61,131 nt of DNA from Gnetum montanum (taxonomy: Eukaryota; Streptophyta; Gnetopsida; Gnetales; Gnetaceae), in assembly GCA_015680685.1 (NCBI GenBank), contig MNCI01018006.1:161563-222693 (forward strand). The letters are read 5' to 3'. The position numbers and the translations under genes are program-made. This document shows positions 43,276-56,181 of the stretch, one piece after another. Numbering within the stretch: position 1 is the first letter of the stretch; each line of letters starts with the position of its first letter. Under the pieces are notes generated by a model, which made no database searches, was not told the origin of the DNA, and saw only the letters and a program-made list of their open reading frames with translations.

Positions 43276-44632
43276 GGTACGATGATCATACACATGTATT
43301 TTTTTTCAAAGGGCACATTGTGCAATTTTTGTATTGCACAGCAAAAATTTCAAAGGGTGTAGTAGTGAAATTGTGCATTATGTGTGCAATATGTGTAAGA
43401 TTTATTGGAAATTAGGTAAAAATAAAATGGAATTAAAAAATTCATGTTAATTTGGTGCGCTTTTTTTGATACTAGTACTTCATGCGATATTTTATATTTA
43501 GCTCTTGTCTTTTGATGAACTCTCAATGAAAAACCATGGAAAACTAGATTTCAGTTTTCCACTAATGAAGTTCTTGCTGTATTTTAAGTCTATAAATTAG
43601 TGAAAAATGTGTAGCCTTTCTTCCCATGTATGCTATGACTACCATTATGTGAAAATAAATACTTTAGATTAGCATTGCATCGCAATGCACTACACTGCTA
43701 TGTGCATAGGACATTAGAGGTTTACTTTGGCACCTTATCTGTTTGCATACAATATTTTCATTGAATTATTGGAAATTAGTGAAGATCTTTTTAGAGATAT
43801 TCATGATTTATATTCTAATGAAGGTGCTCATAGAGCCCCACTTCAGACCTTCACCTTTCATGTTTGATGCTTCTTACATAATTTTTGCTTTAGTGATATC
43901 TTATGTGCTAAGCTACTAGCACTTTTAGGTTTATAATACTTATCTCAATAAATAAAAATAAATGTTAACACCTAGTAGAGATCTTTTTATGAAATGAAAG
44001 AATCTCTCTCCTAATTTAAGTGTGCACGTCAAGTGCTTAGCTTGAAACTCTCTTAAATTTAATCTTCCTTTCATCTTTTATCATTTTTTCATAATGATTT
44101 TGCTACTTTGAGTAGTAGATCCTCTTTAATGGATTATTCTTTCTAGTTTTCTTAAGTTGCAATTGAATAAATTCTCTCAATTTCATGCATTCTTTCATAT
44201 TTATTTCATAGTTCTCATGCATTTTCATATTCTCATGAATTCAAAATTTAATTGGATATTTATGCATATTTATCTTGGTGAAGTAAAGGATTAGAAGATA
44301 CATTTATGTTTAGATTTGAAGGGATTCACTCCCATATATCAAATTCAAGTTATTTTCTCTCTTAATTTTTTATGCATGTTCATTGGGTAAGGACAACACC
44401 AATCCTCTTAATTTGTTGTTGTAAGCTTATACTTCATGTTGCATGAACTTTGTCAAGTTATATAATCTTGTAAAGGTATATTCACATGTTATCACATCTA
44501 TTTCATAATATTTTGAGAGTTAACCAATGATGGTTACTAAAGATATTTCTAGATGTACTGTAAATTTTAATAGATCCTAAGATTTTTCCTATTAGTATCA
44601 TCTTGTAAAGTCTCTATAGAAAATAAATGAAG
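43276..44632. other. Spacer, nothing recognised
   Basis: AT-rich DNA without sustained frames. It may contain the degraded LTR of the copia relic that starts at about 44633, but no border is clear. Confidence 0.4.
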
Positions 44633-44968
44633 TATGTCTTATGTGGAAAATGATCTTGTTGCACCTCAAAATGTAAATGCCCTAACTAGGAAACAAAAAC
44701 CATAATTTTCTAAGGATATCAATCTAGATGCCCAAGTTATAATGATCATATGTACTAGTTGTAATGAGGTTATTGGTACCATGATTTTAACTAAGAGAAC
44801 ATCGAATGAGTGTTAGGACAATCTATAAGAAGAGGTTAAGGCCAATGAAGCCAATAGAAAAATCAAGTAGTTGAGGGTGAGTATTGAGTTTGAGAATATG
44901 ATAGTAATGAAGAATGAGCCTCTAGACCACTTTTATAAAAGATTCTTATTGTCTCTTAAGAACATAGA
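44633..44968 (+). pseudogene. Copia relic, gag (left part)
   Basis: Starts with ATG near 44633. It encodes a copia gag (UBN2-type) segment: a block corresponding to 'A-W-D-x-L' with the Trp replaced by TAG, then EFENMIVMKNEPLDHFYKRF. Several stops are present. The frame is interrupted by element C inside the next helix and resumes in the same frame after 54878. Confidence 0.78.
44964..44968. repeat. Target-site duplication ATAGA of element C, left
   Basis: Exact repeat of 54874-54878. Confidence 0.93.
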
Positions 44969-45791
44969 TGATGAATCGTGTTTGGATATGCTTCAATATT
45001 GGAGCCTTGATATTGGATACCCAATATAGGATCCCAAGATGTGATATCAAATATTTATATGCTGACCTATAAATACAGTGCTTGGGCACACGATTTCCAT
45101 ATTAGGTTTTTCATAGAGTAATGAAGTTCTTGCAATTTAGCCATCCCAAAGTTAAAATATTTCTAAGTGCCCATAGTAGAAGTTTGAGTGTGTATGGATC
45201 TTTATTCAAGTGCTAATGAACCTAAGCACAACAATGTAACAAAAATAAAGATGAGTCATTTTGATAATCTTTGCAGCATTGAGAATAGATTAATGTTTCC
45301 TTTAATGCATTTAATCTTCATGAAATTTACCTTAATGCACTTTAATTAAGCAATTAATTTCCAATTGTTAATGAACACAAGCATGACCACTTTGAGCATA
45401 GATGTAGCACTTGGTAACCCAGACATGCTTAATGTCTCATAGCCTAGTAGGGCTATATGCCTTTAAGATGTGTCTAGAAAGTGGGAACAAGTACTTGTGT
45501 TAGGATATCTAGGTAGTAAATTAATTATATATTAAATTCCTCTCCTTTTATTCTTATTCTAGGTGATTAAACTTATAAAATATAAAATGATAAAAATCAT
45601 ATACCTTAGTTTCACTTAACCATACACTTGTACCTCATGAGTGGAACTAAGAAGAAAAAAATTGTCCTGATTAGATTTCACTTCTTATAACTAGTGTACT
45701 TAGGAATTTAAGGTCTATGGAGTTCAACTGGATCACATGTGAGCACTTGTGATTTGTATGATTGGGCATAGGGGTACCTTACCACTCATCA
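44969..45791 (+). repeat. 5' LTR of element C
   Basis: TGATGAATCGTGTTTGG ... TACCACTCATCA. TATAAATA at 45068-45075. 'aaccatacac' and 'ggtacc' blocks are shared with LTRs of B. Confidence 0.93.
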
Positions 45792-45811
45792 TTGGCACCG
45801 TTGCTAGGAAC
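45792..45811 (+). promoter_or_regulatory. Primer-binding site of element C
   Basis: TTGGCACCGTTGCTAGGAAC follows the LTR. A degenerate tRNA-Asp-type site (compare TGGCGCCGTTGCCGGGGA). Confidence 0.78.
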
Positions 45812-45953
45812 CTTTTAGTTGTTACGTGTGCTATCTAGGATTTAGTGAAAATTATTCAAAATTGTTTAAATGAATCCTAGAATCATATCATACTTTAAAA
45901 TAACTACAATAATTTTTAAAAAGCACACTGCAATTCTTATTTTCTAACATAAT

Positions 45954-47800
45954 ATGTCTTCTTCTCACAAGAGCGTTTCTTCACCAAAGTCTGACGAAGT
46001 TTAATAGTAGGTGCTCTAACAATATCAAGTGGTATATGCTCATCTTGATGACTATGTACCCAAATTCACCTTCATCTTGCACCAAGATGAACTGTTGTGG
46101 TGGTATGACATGGAGGGAAACATTGTGTTGCTGTTTGAGTGAGTTGTTCCTATGATGCTCCACCAAACTCTTGTGTGTTTGGGCCTCCAAGAACTTTATG
46201 TTAAGTATGTTGTGCAAGATATTGATGCTAGGGATTATCATCCCACTAATGCACAACATCTAAGAGATCGCCAGTTAGAGCAATGTTATGAATTTGTGAA
46301 GGGAAAGTGGTTCACTGATTCCCCATACTTACCATACCACAAATATGGTGGAGAACCATTCTCTTGGGGTTTTCCATTTGGCAAAACTTCTCTTTTTGAG
46401 TTTAGTGAAGGAGTTCTAAACCAAAACCTATAATCCATGAACCATAATTCAAGTTCTGGCAAGAACAAATCTAATGACAAAGGGGGATCTGAGAAAACAA
46501 GTCAGGGCAGGGATGTGAGTAAGAAACCTGATCTTGATCATGGTCATGATCATCAAAGAAGTAGTAGTAGGCATCGTGATGATGTTAGTCCTCCTTCCTC
46601 TTCACCTTTATCATCATCTTCCTATTTTGGCTTTGACCACAACTACAGGGGACATGATTGTAATGGAGGTGACTAATAGAATAGAGATAATCAAGGGAAC
46701 CATCAGACAAGTTAGGATCCAAGGTGTAGGCATTCAAGAAAGACATGTTGCCATGAATGAAGGGGTAGTAGAGAGCATCATAGGCACAAGAATTAGGGCC
46801 TCAATGGGCCTCTTCTTACAACATTTTATAGGCAATAATAATTTCCACAAGGCAGATAAAAAATAGTTGGATCAAGAGGTTGGACATGCACAATATTCCT
46901 AGATTCAAAGGGGAATACAACTCAGATCTACAAAACCATCTTCAAGTCTTTCCAGATGCATGTGGCTTGAAAAATATAGAAAATGAGTGGCAAGAACTTA
47001 ATTTTTTCTCTAGGATACTCATTAAAAAAGTAGAGAATTGGTACCAGTCCTTAGAACTAGAATCTATTAGATAGCGGAGTACAATGCTTTAACTATTCAA
47101 TGATAAATATTAGACATAATCCTGAATGTCAAACTTGAGGAGGTAGATCCATGGATGAAAACAAGAAGCACATGAACCCTTGGATGCCACCATCGATCGA
47201 TACTATTCCTTATTACATAGATGTCAAAGCCATGGTTATTCTCAATTGGACCAAATTCAACACATTGTGGATAGGCTCTGATTAGAAACAAGAAGAACTC
47301 TTAGCATCTATGCGTAAGGATGATTGTTAGAATAAAGTACCTATCATATCTAAAGATTGATTAAGCAAGTAGCTAAAGAGAAAGAAGAATTAAGAAAATG
47401 TGAAAGTGCAGAGGAATACAACTGTGATCCTTCCATTTACAAGAGGGAAGTTCAATTATGTGACAATGAGGAAGAATTATCACTTGATGAGGTGGTGAAT
47501 TGGAAAACCTTACTACCTCAAAAATTTAAATCTAAAATTATGGTCAAGGTTGATTAGTTATGGGACCCCATGAATAGAAGATTTCAAGCTATTCTAAAAA
47601 TTGCTAAAGAGTTCAAAGAACAAGGTAGTGATCATGAGCATAGGAGGCACAAGGAAGTTGAATGAGATTATCAAAGAGGTAAGGATAAGATTGCTACAAT
47701 AGATAAAGTTGTAGAAACTAAATCAGATGATGACATTGGATGTGACATTTTCCATTATGAACATCGTAAGGGATGTTTCCCTATTGTGTTGCACATATAG
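45954..47800 (+). pseudogene. Gag of element C
   Basis: Begins ATGTCTTCTTCTCACAAGAG, as in A and B. An ARDYHPTNAQ block is near 46225, a Ser/His/Asp-rich linker at 46440-46675, the gag core at 46880-47290 (PRFKGEYNSDLQNHL, NEWQELNFFSR), an acidic spacer to 47560, and the Cys-His motif GCDIFHYEHRKGC at about 47738-47776. Frames change and stops are frequent. Confidence 0.82.
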
Positions 47801-48519
47801 GATTTTTGGGTGTACATCTTGAATCCATGACAAGCACAAAGGTGAACACCCAAAACATTGCCTTATCCTAAAGGAAATTCTTGGAAATTCCACCAATAAC
47901 AACAATATTTTCCAAGTGGAACTCCACTACAACCATATGAGTAGTACCAATAGTGGCGGCAACCATAGTCATGAGCACTAATACCACCACTACAACAATA
48001 CCCTATAGATAACTTGATCCATATGGGTATTACATGCAGCAACCTTTGTCTCCAAGTGACTCTTCTAGTCATGTCTCTACTGTCTAACCTTACTACTACC
48101 CTCTTGATTATTATTAGATTCATTCTCCACATGCAAGGAGGCATACCACCTTTTATCCTTATCCTTCTCTTGTGCTTGAACATCTTCCCCCATCCTCAAC
48201 ATAGCTATCACTTGCTCCATCTATGTAGGGTGAACTCCCAACTCAACTGCAACAATGCAATGCTACCAAGGGTATAAATCTACAACTGGTTCATCAAGTA
48301 AGTGGTTCAACCACTCAATCAAAGAAAAGACCTTTTTTTTTAATCCAAAATTCCACCTAAGCCCTCACATACACCTATAGTTGGCAACCCTATTTTTCCA
48401 TCTCCATCTATATCAAATTTCTTCAAGTCCCCTTCAAATCAAATCCCACATCAAATACATACTGTTATGATAACTCACGCCATATTTGATCAGATTCAAG
48501 TAGGTAACCTTCAGAGGAA

Positions 48520-48915
48520 ATTAGCTAATCCTAGAAGTCCTCTAATTTATTTTCAAATTGTTGGGAATGAACCATGTAAGACTCTTCTTGATTTAGGTTC
48601 TAGTGTCACTTTGATTTCTCATGAAATGTATACTACATAGGACTTGGCTCCTCTCATGAAGAGCAACATCAGGTTAGAGTTGGTAGATGAGTCCATTACT
48701 ATTTCATTGGGATTAGTGGAAAACATTGTAAGCACTATCTATGGATGATATTATCCTATTGATTTCCAAGTAATCAATGTGGAAAAATACAAAGGGGACT
48801 TCCCAATCATCATAGAAAGGACATGGCTAACCACCATTGATGCAAGGATGGGCATCAGAGATCTTTCCTTGGAAATATCTAAGAAAAATGCATTTAGGAA
48901 GATCAAGAAGAAGTG
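48520..48915 (+). pseudogene. Aspartic protease region of element C
   Basis: Matches B 30180-30560. The triad reads D-L-G at 48600-48608 instead of D-S/T-G. The Trp in the block after MY is TAG and the one in YGWxYP is TGA. Second-half motif D-F-P-I-I is kept. Confidence 0.78.
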
Positions 48916-49379
48916 AGTTTCATGCATCACATACAATGATATAGAATGTAATTGTGTGTAGAATCTTTGGTATGTTAAACAAGCATCCATCTCTACATGC
49001 ATGCAGTATGCACCAAAAGTAAAAATTCAAAGGTGTCTATAGGCAGTAGCCACAAGATAAGAGGGCATCTAGTGGCTGACCACTAATCCTAAAAGTAGCA
49101 TAATTTTCATGGAACCTACTAAGAGCTTAACATGTGCATATTTTGTAGGCATGGATGAACTAGAGCAAGTTCATCTCCAACTCTCTGATAATGCAAATGA
49201 TGATACCTATTGGGGAGAGTTGGAAATTCCTGAAATTTCAAGTAAGAGACCCTTGAATTAAAATATTTACATGCTAGCATGGAATATGTATTCTTAAAAA
49301 AATGGAAAGCCAGTAATAATCAATGAAAAACTTTCTTTAGAACAAAAATAGATGTTAAATGTTGTTAAAAAATGATTAG

Positions 49380-52058
49380 CAACCTTTACTTGGCCATATC
49401 CCAAACTTATAGGGATTGATCCTAGGATATGCTAACATCATATCTACATTGATCTGACCATAAAGCCAAAGAGGCAGCCACAAAAGTGATTGAACCCCAT
49501 ACTGAAGTAGATCATCAAGGAGGAAATCAAACAACTCCTCAAGGTGGGATTCATCTATCTCATTATGGGTAGTGAGTGGGTTAGTTTACTTGTGATTGTG
49601 TGAAAGAAAGGAGGCAAGTGGTGGATTTGTATTGATTTTTGATTGCTAAATATGGAAATATTCAAGGACCATTTTCCATTTTCATTCATTGATTAGGTGT
49701 TAGAAACAATATTTGGGCATTGCTTCTATAGTTTTTTGGATGGTTATAGTGGCTATAACCAAATCTAGATTGCAATAGAGGACTACGCCAAAACAAAATT
49801 CATGAGTTCCTAGGGGACTTTTGCATATTGCAACATGCCTTTTGGTCTATGCAAGAACCCTACTACTTTCCAACACATGGTCTTGAGCATTTTTCAACAA
49901 TAGATCAGTATTGGTATGAAAGTCTTCATGGATGACTTCTCCACCTATGGACCTAAATTTGAGCAAGCATTAGACTGCCTAGAGCAAGTACCAAAACAAT
50001 TTGTTGAAGTAAACTTGTGATTTAATTAGCAAAAGAGTCATTTGATGGTCTAGGAGGGCATTATATTAGGGTATTGAATATCACAAGCAGGAATTGAGGT
50101 AGATCCTAAAACCATAAGGGTCATCCAAGAAATTACCCACCAGCTAGAAATAATCAAATATGTTTGGTCATTCCTTGGATACACTAACTACTACCCACAA
50201 TTCATAGAGAATTTCTTTAAGATAACAAAATCATTGGTTGAGCTAACAAAGAAAGATGCTCCATTTATTTGGAGCACTGAATGTGAGAAAGCATTCCAAT
50301 AGCTAAAAGAGAAACTTCTAGAAACCATAATTCTATTGTTACTTGACTAGTCTAGACCATTTCATGTCATGATGGATGCATCAAATTATGCCTTGGGAGC
50401 TATGCTTATGCAGATGGATGATAAAAAATGTTCATATTACATCCACCGCATGAGTCAAAGCATTGTGGATGCACAACTAAACTATGCCACTATAGAAAAA
50501 GAGTTGATGGCTATGGTGTTTGCTCTAAAGAAGTTTAGACATTATGTGCTTGGCTACAAGGTGTTTGTGCACATGAACCATAGCAGCATCAGCTTCCTAA
50601 TGAAGAAGCCAATGGTAAGCCCCTGTGTCATATAGTGGCAAGTGATCTTATAGGAATTCGATCTTACGATGGTAGATTGAAAGGGAACTGAGAATTTGAT
50701 CGCCAACCACTTCTCTTAGTTATAATGGAACAACAAAGAGAAAGAAAGCCCATTATCTATTCTATTTTCTAATGAACTTCTCTTTGCTGGGGCTATAACT
50801 AAATAATTTTCTAGTGAGCCTAAATGGTATGATGGCATTCTCATCTATCTTCTCACTTAGGAGAAGGGTTGGACCACCGAAAGAAACAATATTTTGTTCA
50901 CTAAGTAAAATGCTTCATGGAGATCAATGGACACCTCTACAAGGTGTGTGTTAATGGCCTAATTTGATGGTGTGTCCTTGATGCTAATCAACTATGCATT
51001 TTACAAGATGCTCATGAGGGTCCTTGTGGGGGCCACTTTGCTGGGAGATGCATGGCCATTAAAATCTTGATGGTAGAGTATTATTGGCCCGCAATCTTTA
51101 GCAATGCTCATCAATATGTCCACTCTTGTCAATGCTACCAATGAGATGATGGAATGAATACTTGAATGGAAGGACCTCAATAGTTGATCTAACCATTGGA
51201 ACCTTTCGACATCTTGGGTATTGATTTCATGGGTCCCATTATGCCCATGTCAAGTAAAAAGGTATACATCATAGTTGTTGTTGACTATTGTACAAAATGA
51301 GTAGAAGTAGTAGTTGTCATCAACTGTACATCTTCTATTGTTGCTCGATTTGTACAAAAAAATGTTGTAAATAGGTTTGGTATGCCACGTGCATGAATTT
51401 ATGATAATGAAACTCATTTTATAGGTACTACCTTTTAGAAGAATATGCAACACTTAGGGGTTGAACATAAACTAACAACAACCTACCATCCCCAAGCCAA
51501 TGGTTAAGCTGAGGTTACAAATAGGAAAATCACAAAGATTCTAATAAGAACTATTAGTAAATATAGGAAAGACTAGAGCACAAAACTCAATTATGTCCTT
51601 TGGACCTACCACTCAACATGGGAACTTATTATAGGATATTCTCCTTATGAGTTGGTTTATAGAAAATTACCAACACTTCCTATTCAATCTAAGCTTCATA
51701 CACTTTCAACAACCTATGACCTTAACCTTGACTTAATTCTAGGAAAAAGGAAAAAGATTAATAAAACTCAACTTGCTATATGAAAATCAATTAGTGGCTC
51801 TATCATCTAATGAGCTGCACAAGACATTTAACAAAAAGCACCATGACCATAGAATTAGAAAAGTCAAATTTCAACTAGGAGATAAGATCCTCTATTGGAA
51901 CCCCACACATGTACCTTAATGAACTATGTTCTAGATGTTGTGGGAGGGACCTTATATCATTTACAAAACTTTTTCTTTTGGGGCATGATGATCTACAAAC
52001 CTGAGAGCCTAGATAAGAAATAGCTAGTTAACATACAACAAGTCAAGCCTTTCCACTA
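49380..52058 (+). pseudogene. RT, RNase H and integrase of element C
   Basis: Pol readable across stops. RT: F-L-D-G-Y-S-G at about 49734-49756, CNMPFGLCKNP near 49835, catalytic V-F-M-D-D-F at 49922-49939, and S-F-L-G-Y-T-N-Y-Y near 50170. RNase H: DASNYALGAM at about 50375, then the open part to 50635 with NYATIEKELMAMVFALKKFRH. Integrase: HEGPCGGHFAG zinc region near 51015, FDILGIDFMGP near 51208, and HPQANG before a stop near 51490. It ends in TAA at 52058 after the VNIQQVKPF tail. These are standard Ty3/gypsy domains; many stops abolish function. Confidence 0.9.
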
Positions 52059-54036
52059 ACCCAAGCCAGCTAATATAACAAATGCCTCATCAGATGGAAA
52101 ACCACACTCAATATTTTGGATCTTCTCTTTCCAACTTAGTTATAGGAGAAAAGGCCATTCATGTTAACTATATCAGTAGATCCTCAATTTTTCATCTTTT
52201 TGTTTTACACCTTGATACTTTTACAACTTTTTGTTTTTACATTATTAATTTTCCAAGTTTTGTTTTACAACATCATTAGTAAGTTTTATTTTTCTTAAAC
52301 ATTTTACACTTTATATATTTTCCCTTATTTTGTACGTGCTTTTCTTATTATGTTTTAATAATAACATGCCTTATTAGCAACTAGGTACTGTGTGTTTGAT
52401 TGATGTGAACATGTGCTATCTAGTTATTTGATCGTTGGTGTCTAGAGTCTAGCTATCTGGTTACCAACCAGGTACTGTGTGTTTGATTGATGTCAACAAC
52501 ATCCACCCATCCATAAACTCTATGGTTTTCCTTATTCCAGAACTATGCAGTCTCTTTTTCATTAATAAAACTTTAACAAACTTGTGACTTTGGTGGTTTC
52601 TAGATTTGGAAAGGATTCAAAGGTTTGAATAGGGTGTGATTTTAAGGGGATTCGGTACTCTTTATAATTTTTTTCTTATTTGGATGCATGTGTGTTTTCA
52701 TGGATTTCTTACCATTTTGTGTCAACCAATAATAGGAAGTTGAATAAGCCTTTGCATGGCATGGTTTCCATTAAAAAAAATAATGGGAATTTAAAGCATA
52801 CCACTTAGACAACATAAATGGGCTACAAGCACTAGTTATGGGAGTAGAAAGATATGTTACCCATGCCTAAAGGTCCCCTCCAAGTAAGGCCCTTTCTCAC
52901 TTCCTTCTTCTCTTTTCTTTCTTAATGGTGGTTGTTCTATGAGTGCACTCTTGTATCTCAGGGGGCATGGACTAGTCTTAGAATGGTGATGCAAAGTCAC
53001 TAAATATGGTTGGTTTTGGTTTGGACTAAGCATAGATTTTATTAGGTCATTTAACCACAAAATTCACAAGGGATGTCATGTGACCTTAATCGGGAACTCC
53101 ATTCAACACACTCTCTCATCCATCTATGCTCTCCATGTTTAACCTCACTATCAATTTTATGTTGTTGTTCAATGTCTTGATTTGATGTGTCAAAATTCTT
53201 AGGCAGTTTCTTCTAGGTTTTTGTCTTTAACTTTCTGTAATGATTAGTCGTCCATGGGCCTCATGGACTCCTCACTTTGAAGTTATGCAAGGGCAATAAA
53301 AAACCTATGCTTGCTTTTGGGAGGACCCACTTGCATATCTTTTGGTTGGTTTTAGTTAGGTTCTTTACACATAGGTATTCTCACAATCAAATCCTTTTGC
53401 ATGTCTCATCAATGACATTCAATTATGTTCATCTTCACAATGTGTTTCAGTAAAAATCTCTTTTTAGTTGTTGTGAATTCTTAGAACCCTCTTCAAGCAT
53501 TTCATTATGTTTGAACTTTTCAAAGTTTAATGAACCACTTATCCATTTCACCTATTTTTTAACCTTCCCACTAACACTATTAACAAAATCAATCCACCAT
53601 AATCACAACCTAGCCAAGTATAACAATTGATGAGATAAGGTACTTAAAAGTTTTATGTTACACATTTCACACTAATCCATGATTTTATTTTGATTGCAGT
53701 GGGAAGCATAGATTGGAAGTAGGATTGTCTTCACCATAGGATAAGTAGCACCACCATGTGACGAGGATCCTACATGATTGATGAATCTTCTACCTTACTC
53801 TTTAGTTGCTAGAGGAGTTCGATGTCAATTTTGTCTAGGGTGTTCAATTCTATTGTCATGAACACCCAACTTTGTAAATGATTGTAATTCGTATACTCAA
53901 TCACTTAAAGTTTGTTTGTTCCATTTAAGTTAGTTTTTATGTTAGTCAATAATCCTATACCTACCTAATACTTTGTAAGGAACTTGTCACTCCTCTTGTT
54001 CACTCAAGGATGAGTTTTCATTTAGTTATGGGAATA
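52059..54036 (+). other. 3' untranslated region of element C
   Basis: Long non-coding tail as in B. It carries a 'ccaacttagttataggagaa' form of the post-pol purine block and ends with TTAGTTATGGGAATA before the 3' LTR, a degenerate polypurine tract. A phrase 'ggtactgtgtgtttgattgatgt' is duplicated at about 52383 and 52470. Confidence 0.7.
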
Positions 54037-54873
54037 TGATGAATCATGTTTAGATATGCTCCAATATCAAATACATGATATCAGATACCTAATATTAGAC
54101 CCCAAGATGTGATGTCAAATATTAGATATCGTGGGGTATATGCCGACCTATAAATATAGTGCTTGGGCACAAAATTTTCATATTAATTTTTTGTATAGAG
54201 TAATGAATTTCTTGCATTTTAGCCATTCTAGAATTAGAATATTTTTGAGTGTCCACAGTAGAAGTTTGAGTGTGTATGGATCTTTATTCAAGCACTGATG
54301 TATCAAAGCACAGTAGTGTGATAAAAATAAAGACAAGACCTTTTGATAATCCTTATAGTACTAAGAATATATTAATTTTTTCTTTAATATAGTTAATCTT
54401 CATATGCTTTAACTTAATGCACTTTAATTAAGTAATTAATTTTTAGTTATTAATGAACAAAAGTGCAACCACTTCGAGCATACATGTAGCACTTGGTAAC
54501 CTAGAAACGGTTAATGTTTGGTAACATAGTAATGCTATATGAATTTAAGATGTGTTTGGAGAGTGGGAATGGGTGCTTGTGTTAGGATATCTAGGTAGTA
54601 TATTAATTAGATATTAAATTCCTCTACCTTTCATTCTTATTCTAGGATATTAAACTTATAAAATATAAAATGATAAAATCATATACCTTAGTTGCACTTA
54701 ACCATACACTTGTATCTCACGAGTGGAACTGAGAAGACAAGGATCATCCCAATTAGATTTCACTTCTGAGAACCAATGTACTTAGGAACTTAAGGTCTAC
54801 AGAGTTCACCCAAATCATGCATGAATGCTTGTGATTCATATGGTTTGGTGTAAAGGTACCTCATCACGCATCA
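54037..54873 (+). repeat. 3' LTR of element C
   Basis: TGATGAATCATGTTTAGAT ... CATCACGCATCA; TATAAATA at 54149-54156. Clearly paired with the 5' LTR but with many substitutions, so the insertion is old. Confidence 0.93.
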
Positions 54874-54878
54874 ATAGA
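54874..54878. repeat. Target-site duplication ATAGA of element C, right
   Basis: Exact match to 44964-44968. Removing C and one copy rejoins the copia gag in frame. Confidence 0.93.
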
Positions 54879-56040
54879 GAAATACAATTATAATTACTCT
54901 ATGAAGCAAAAGATAGGTAAAGTAATGGCCAGTGTATATGATAATTATAGGTTTACAAATATTATTAAATATATAGTCCAAACTAAAGACCTTTCAAAAT
55001 ATATTTTTGTTGAATTAATTTTATGTTTAAATGCTTTCTAATAATTGAAGGTCTTCTCATTAATGTAAGTAAATATCTATATTTCACAAAATCCTTAATC
55101 ATCTTGAAGATGGAGGGAAACTTGTAGATGGGGAAGATAAAGGTCAAACTTCCAAAGAGGAGAATCTCCATATCAAGACCAAAGAAAAAAAATTTTTAAA
55201 CCGAAAGGAAGAGGAGATCCAATTGGAAGAAGAGGAAGTGGAAGATAAAACATCCAATCAAGAAGCAATACTTATGCACCATATTCATCCATCCCATGAT
55301 GTAAGTTATGTAATAAGAAATGTCATTCAAAGCATAAATATTAATGGAAGATGAGGTTCCAAAATATCATAATTCAAGAAGGAAATAATTAAGGTCAAAA
55401 AGAGGGAGAAACATCATCAACCCAAAATAAAGGTACCAAGTGATGCTTCTAATACAACCTTTTTTCCTTTTTACATATCTAAAGAAATTAATTTCTATAC
55501 CTACATCATTAATAGTGGATGTAGTAACTACATGACCTCTCATAAAGATTATTTTATTAAGTTTAAAGAAGATCATAGCATTATGTTAATTAATGTTGAT
55601 GATGGGGAATATGTAAAATTTGAAAGCATTAGTACATGCAAAATGGCTTTTGATAATGGTAGGCCTATCCAAGTCTATAATTCATTCTATATTCCATGAT
55701 TATCTAATTCCTAGATAATGGTATTCTATATTCCATGATTATCTAATTCCTAGATTTTAATTAGTTAAATATCAATAAAGGATAAAAAGGTTGTCTTTGA
55801 GAATAATGAATTCATCATCTTAAGTGCTTATCATTAAGTAGTTAGGATTCCAATGTTGGAAAATTTAGAGACTAGAAATTGGAAATTTTTATTACATCTA
55901 GGAAATTACAAAGGATTTATTGGATAGTTACAATGCCTCAACATAGTTTTGCAGAAAGTTGAAAACATCATTGATATAATGCCCCAAGTAGATAGGGTTA
56001 ATTTGAAATAAAGAAACTAGTAGATTACAATTAATAGTAT
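54879..56040 (+). pseudogene. Copia relic, gag end, protease and pre-integrase
   Basis: Continues the copia gag in frame (a TKDLSKYIFVELILCLNAF block near 54985-55041 corresponds to the usual 'K-D-L-S..x-L-x-x-L-x-x-L-x-A' region). The protease site I-I-N-S-G-C-S-N is at 55508-55528, and a weak pre-integrase segment (LHLGNYKGFIG) near 55895-55930. The catalytic Asp is Asn (AAT, 55511-55513). A 37-bp duplication at about 55684-55755 breaks the frame. The integrase core and RT are not seen before copia element D begins. Confidence 0.75.
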
Positions 56041-56181
56041 AATTCAATAAAATGAGAGCTAAAGATGGGAAAAATAAAAGAAAAAATATATTCTTCAACT
56101 TCTATCATTTTTTTTTTGCATAATTTGGAAACACACTATTATATTGGTAAATTGATCTAATGGCCTATCTTAATAAAGAGA

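Larger units (their letters stand above)
44969..54873 (+). mobile_element. Gypsy element C, full length but decayed
   Basis: A 9905-bp plus-strand element with two LTRs (823 and 837 bp), a perfect 5-bp target duplication, primer site, gag, protease, RT, RNase H, integrase and a 1.9-kb 3' untranslated region. It has all domains in Ty3/gypsy order, so it serves as the reference for what A and B have lost. Numerous stops, often at Trp codons, make it inactive. It is inserted inside the gag of a copia relic. Confidence 0.94.
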
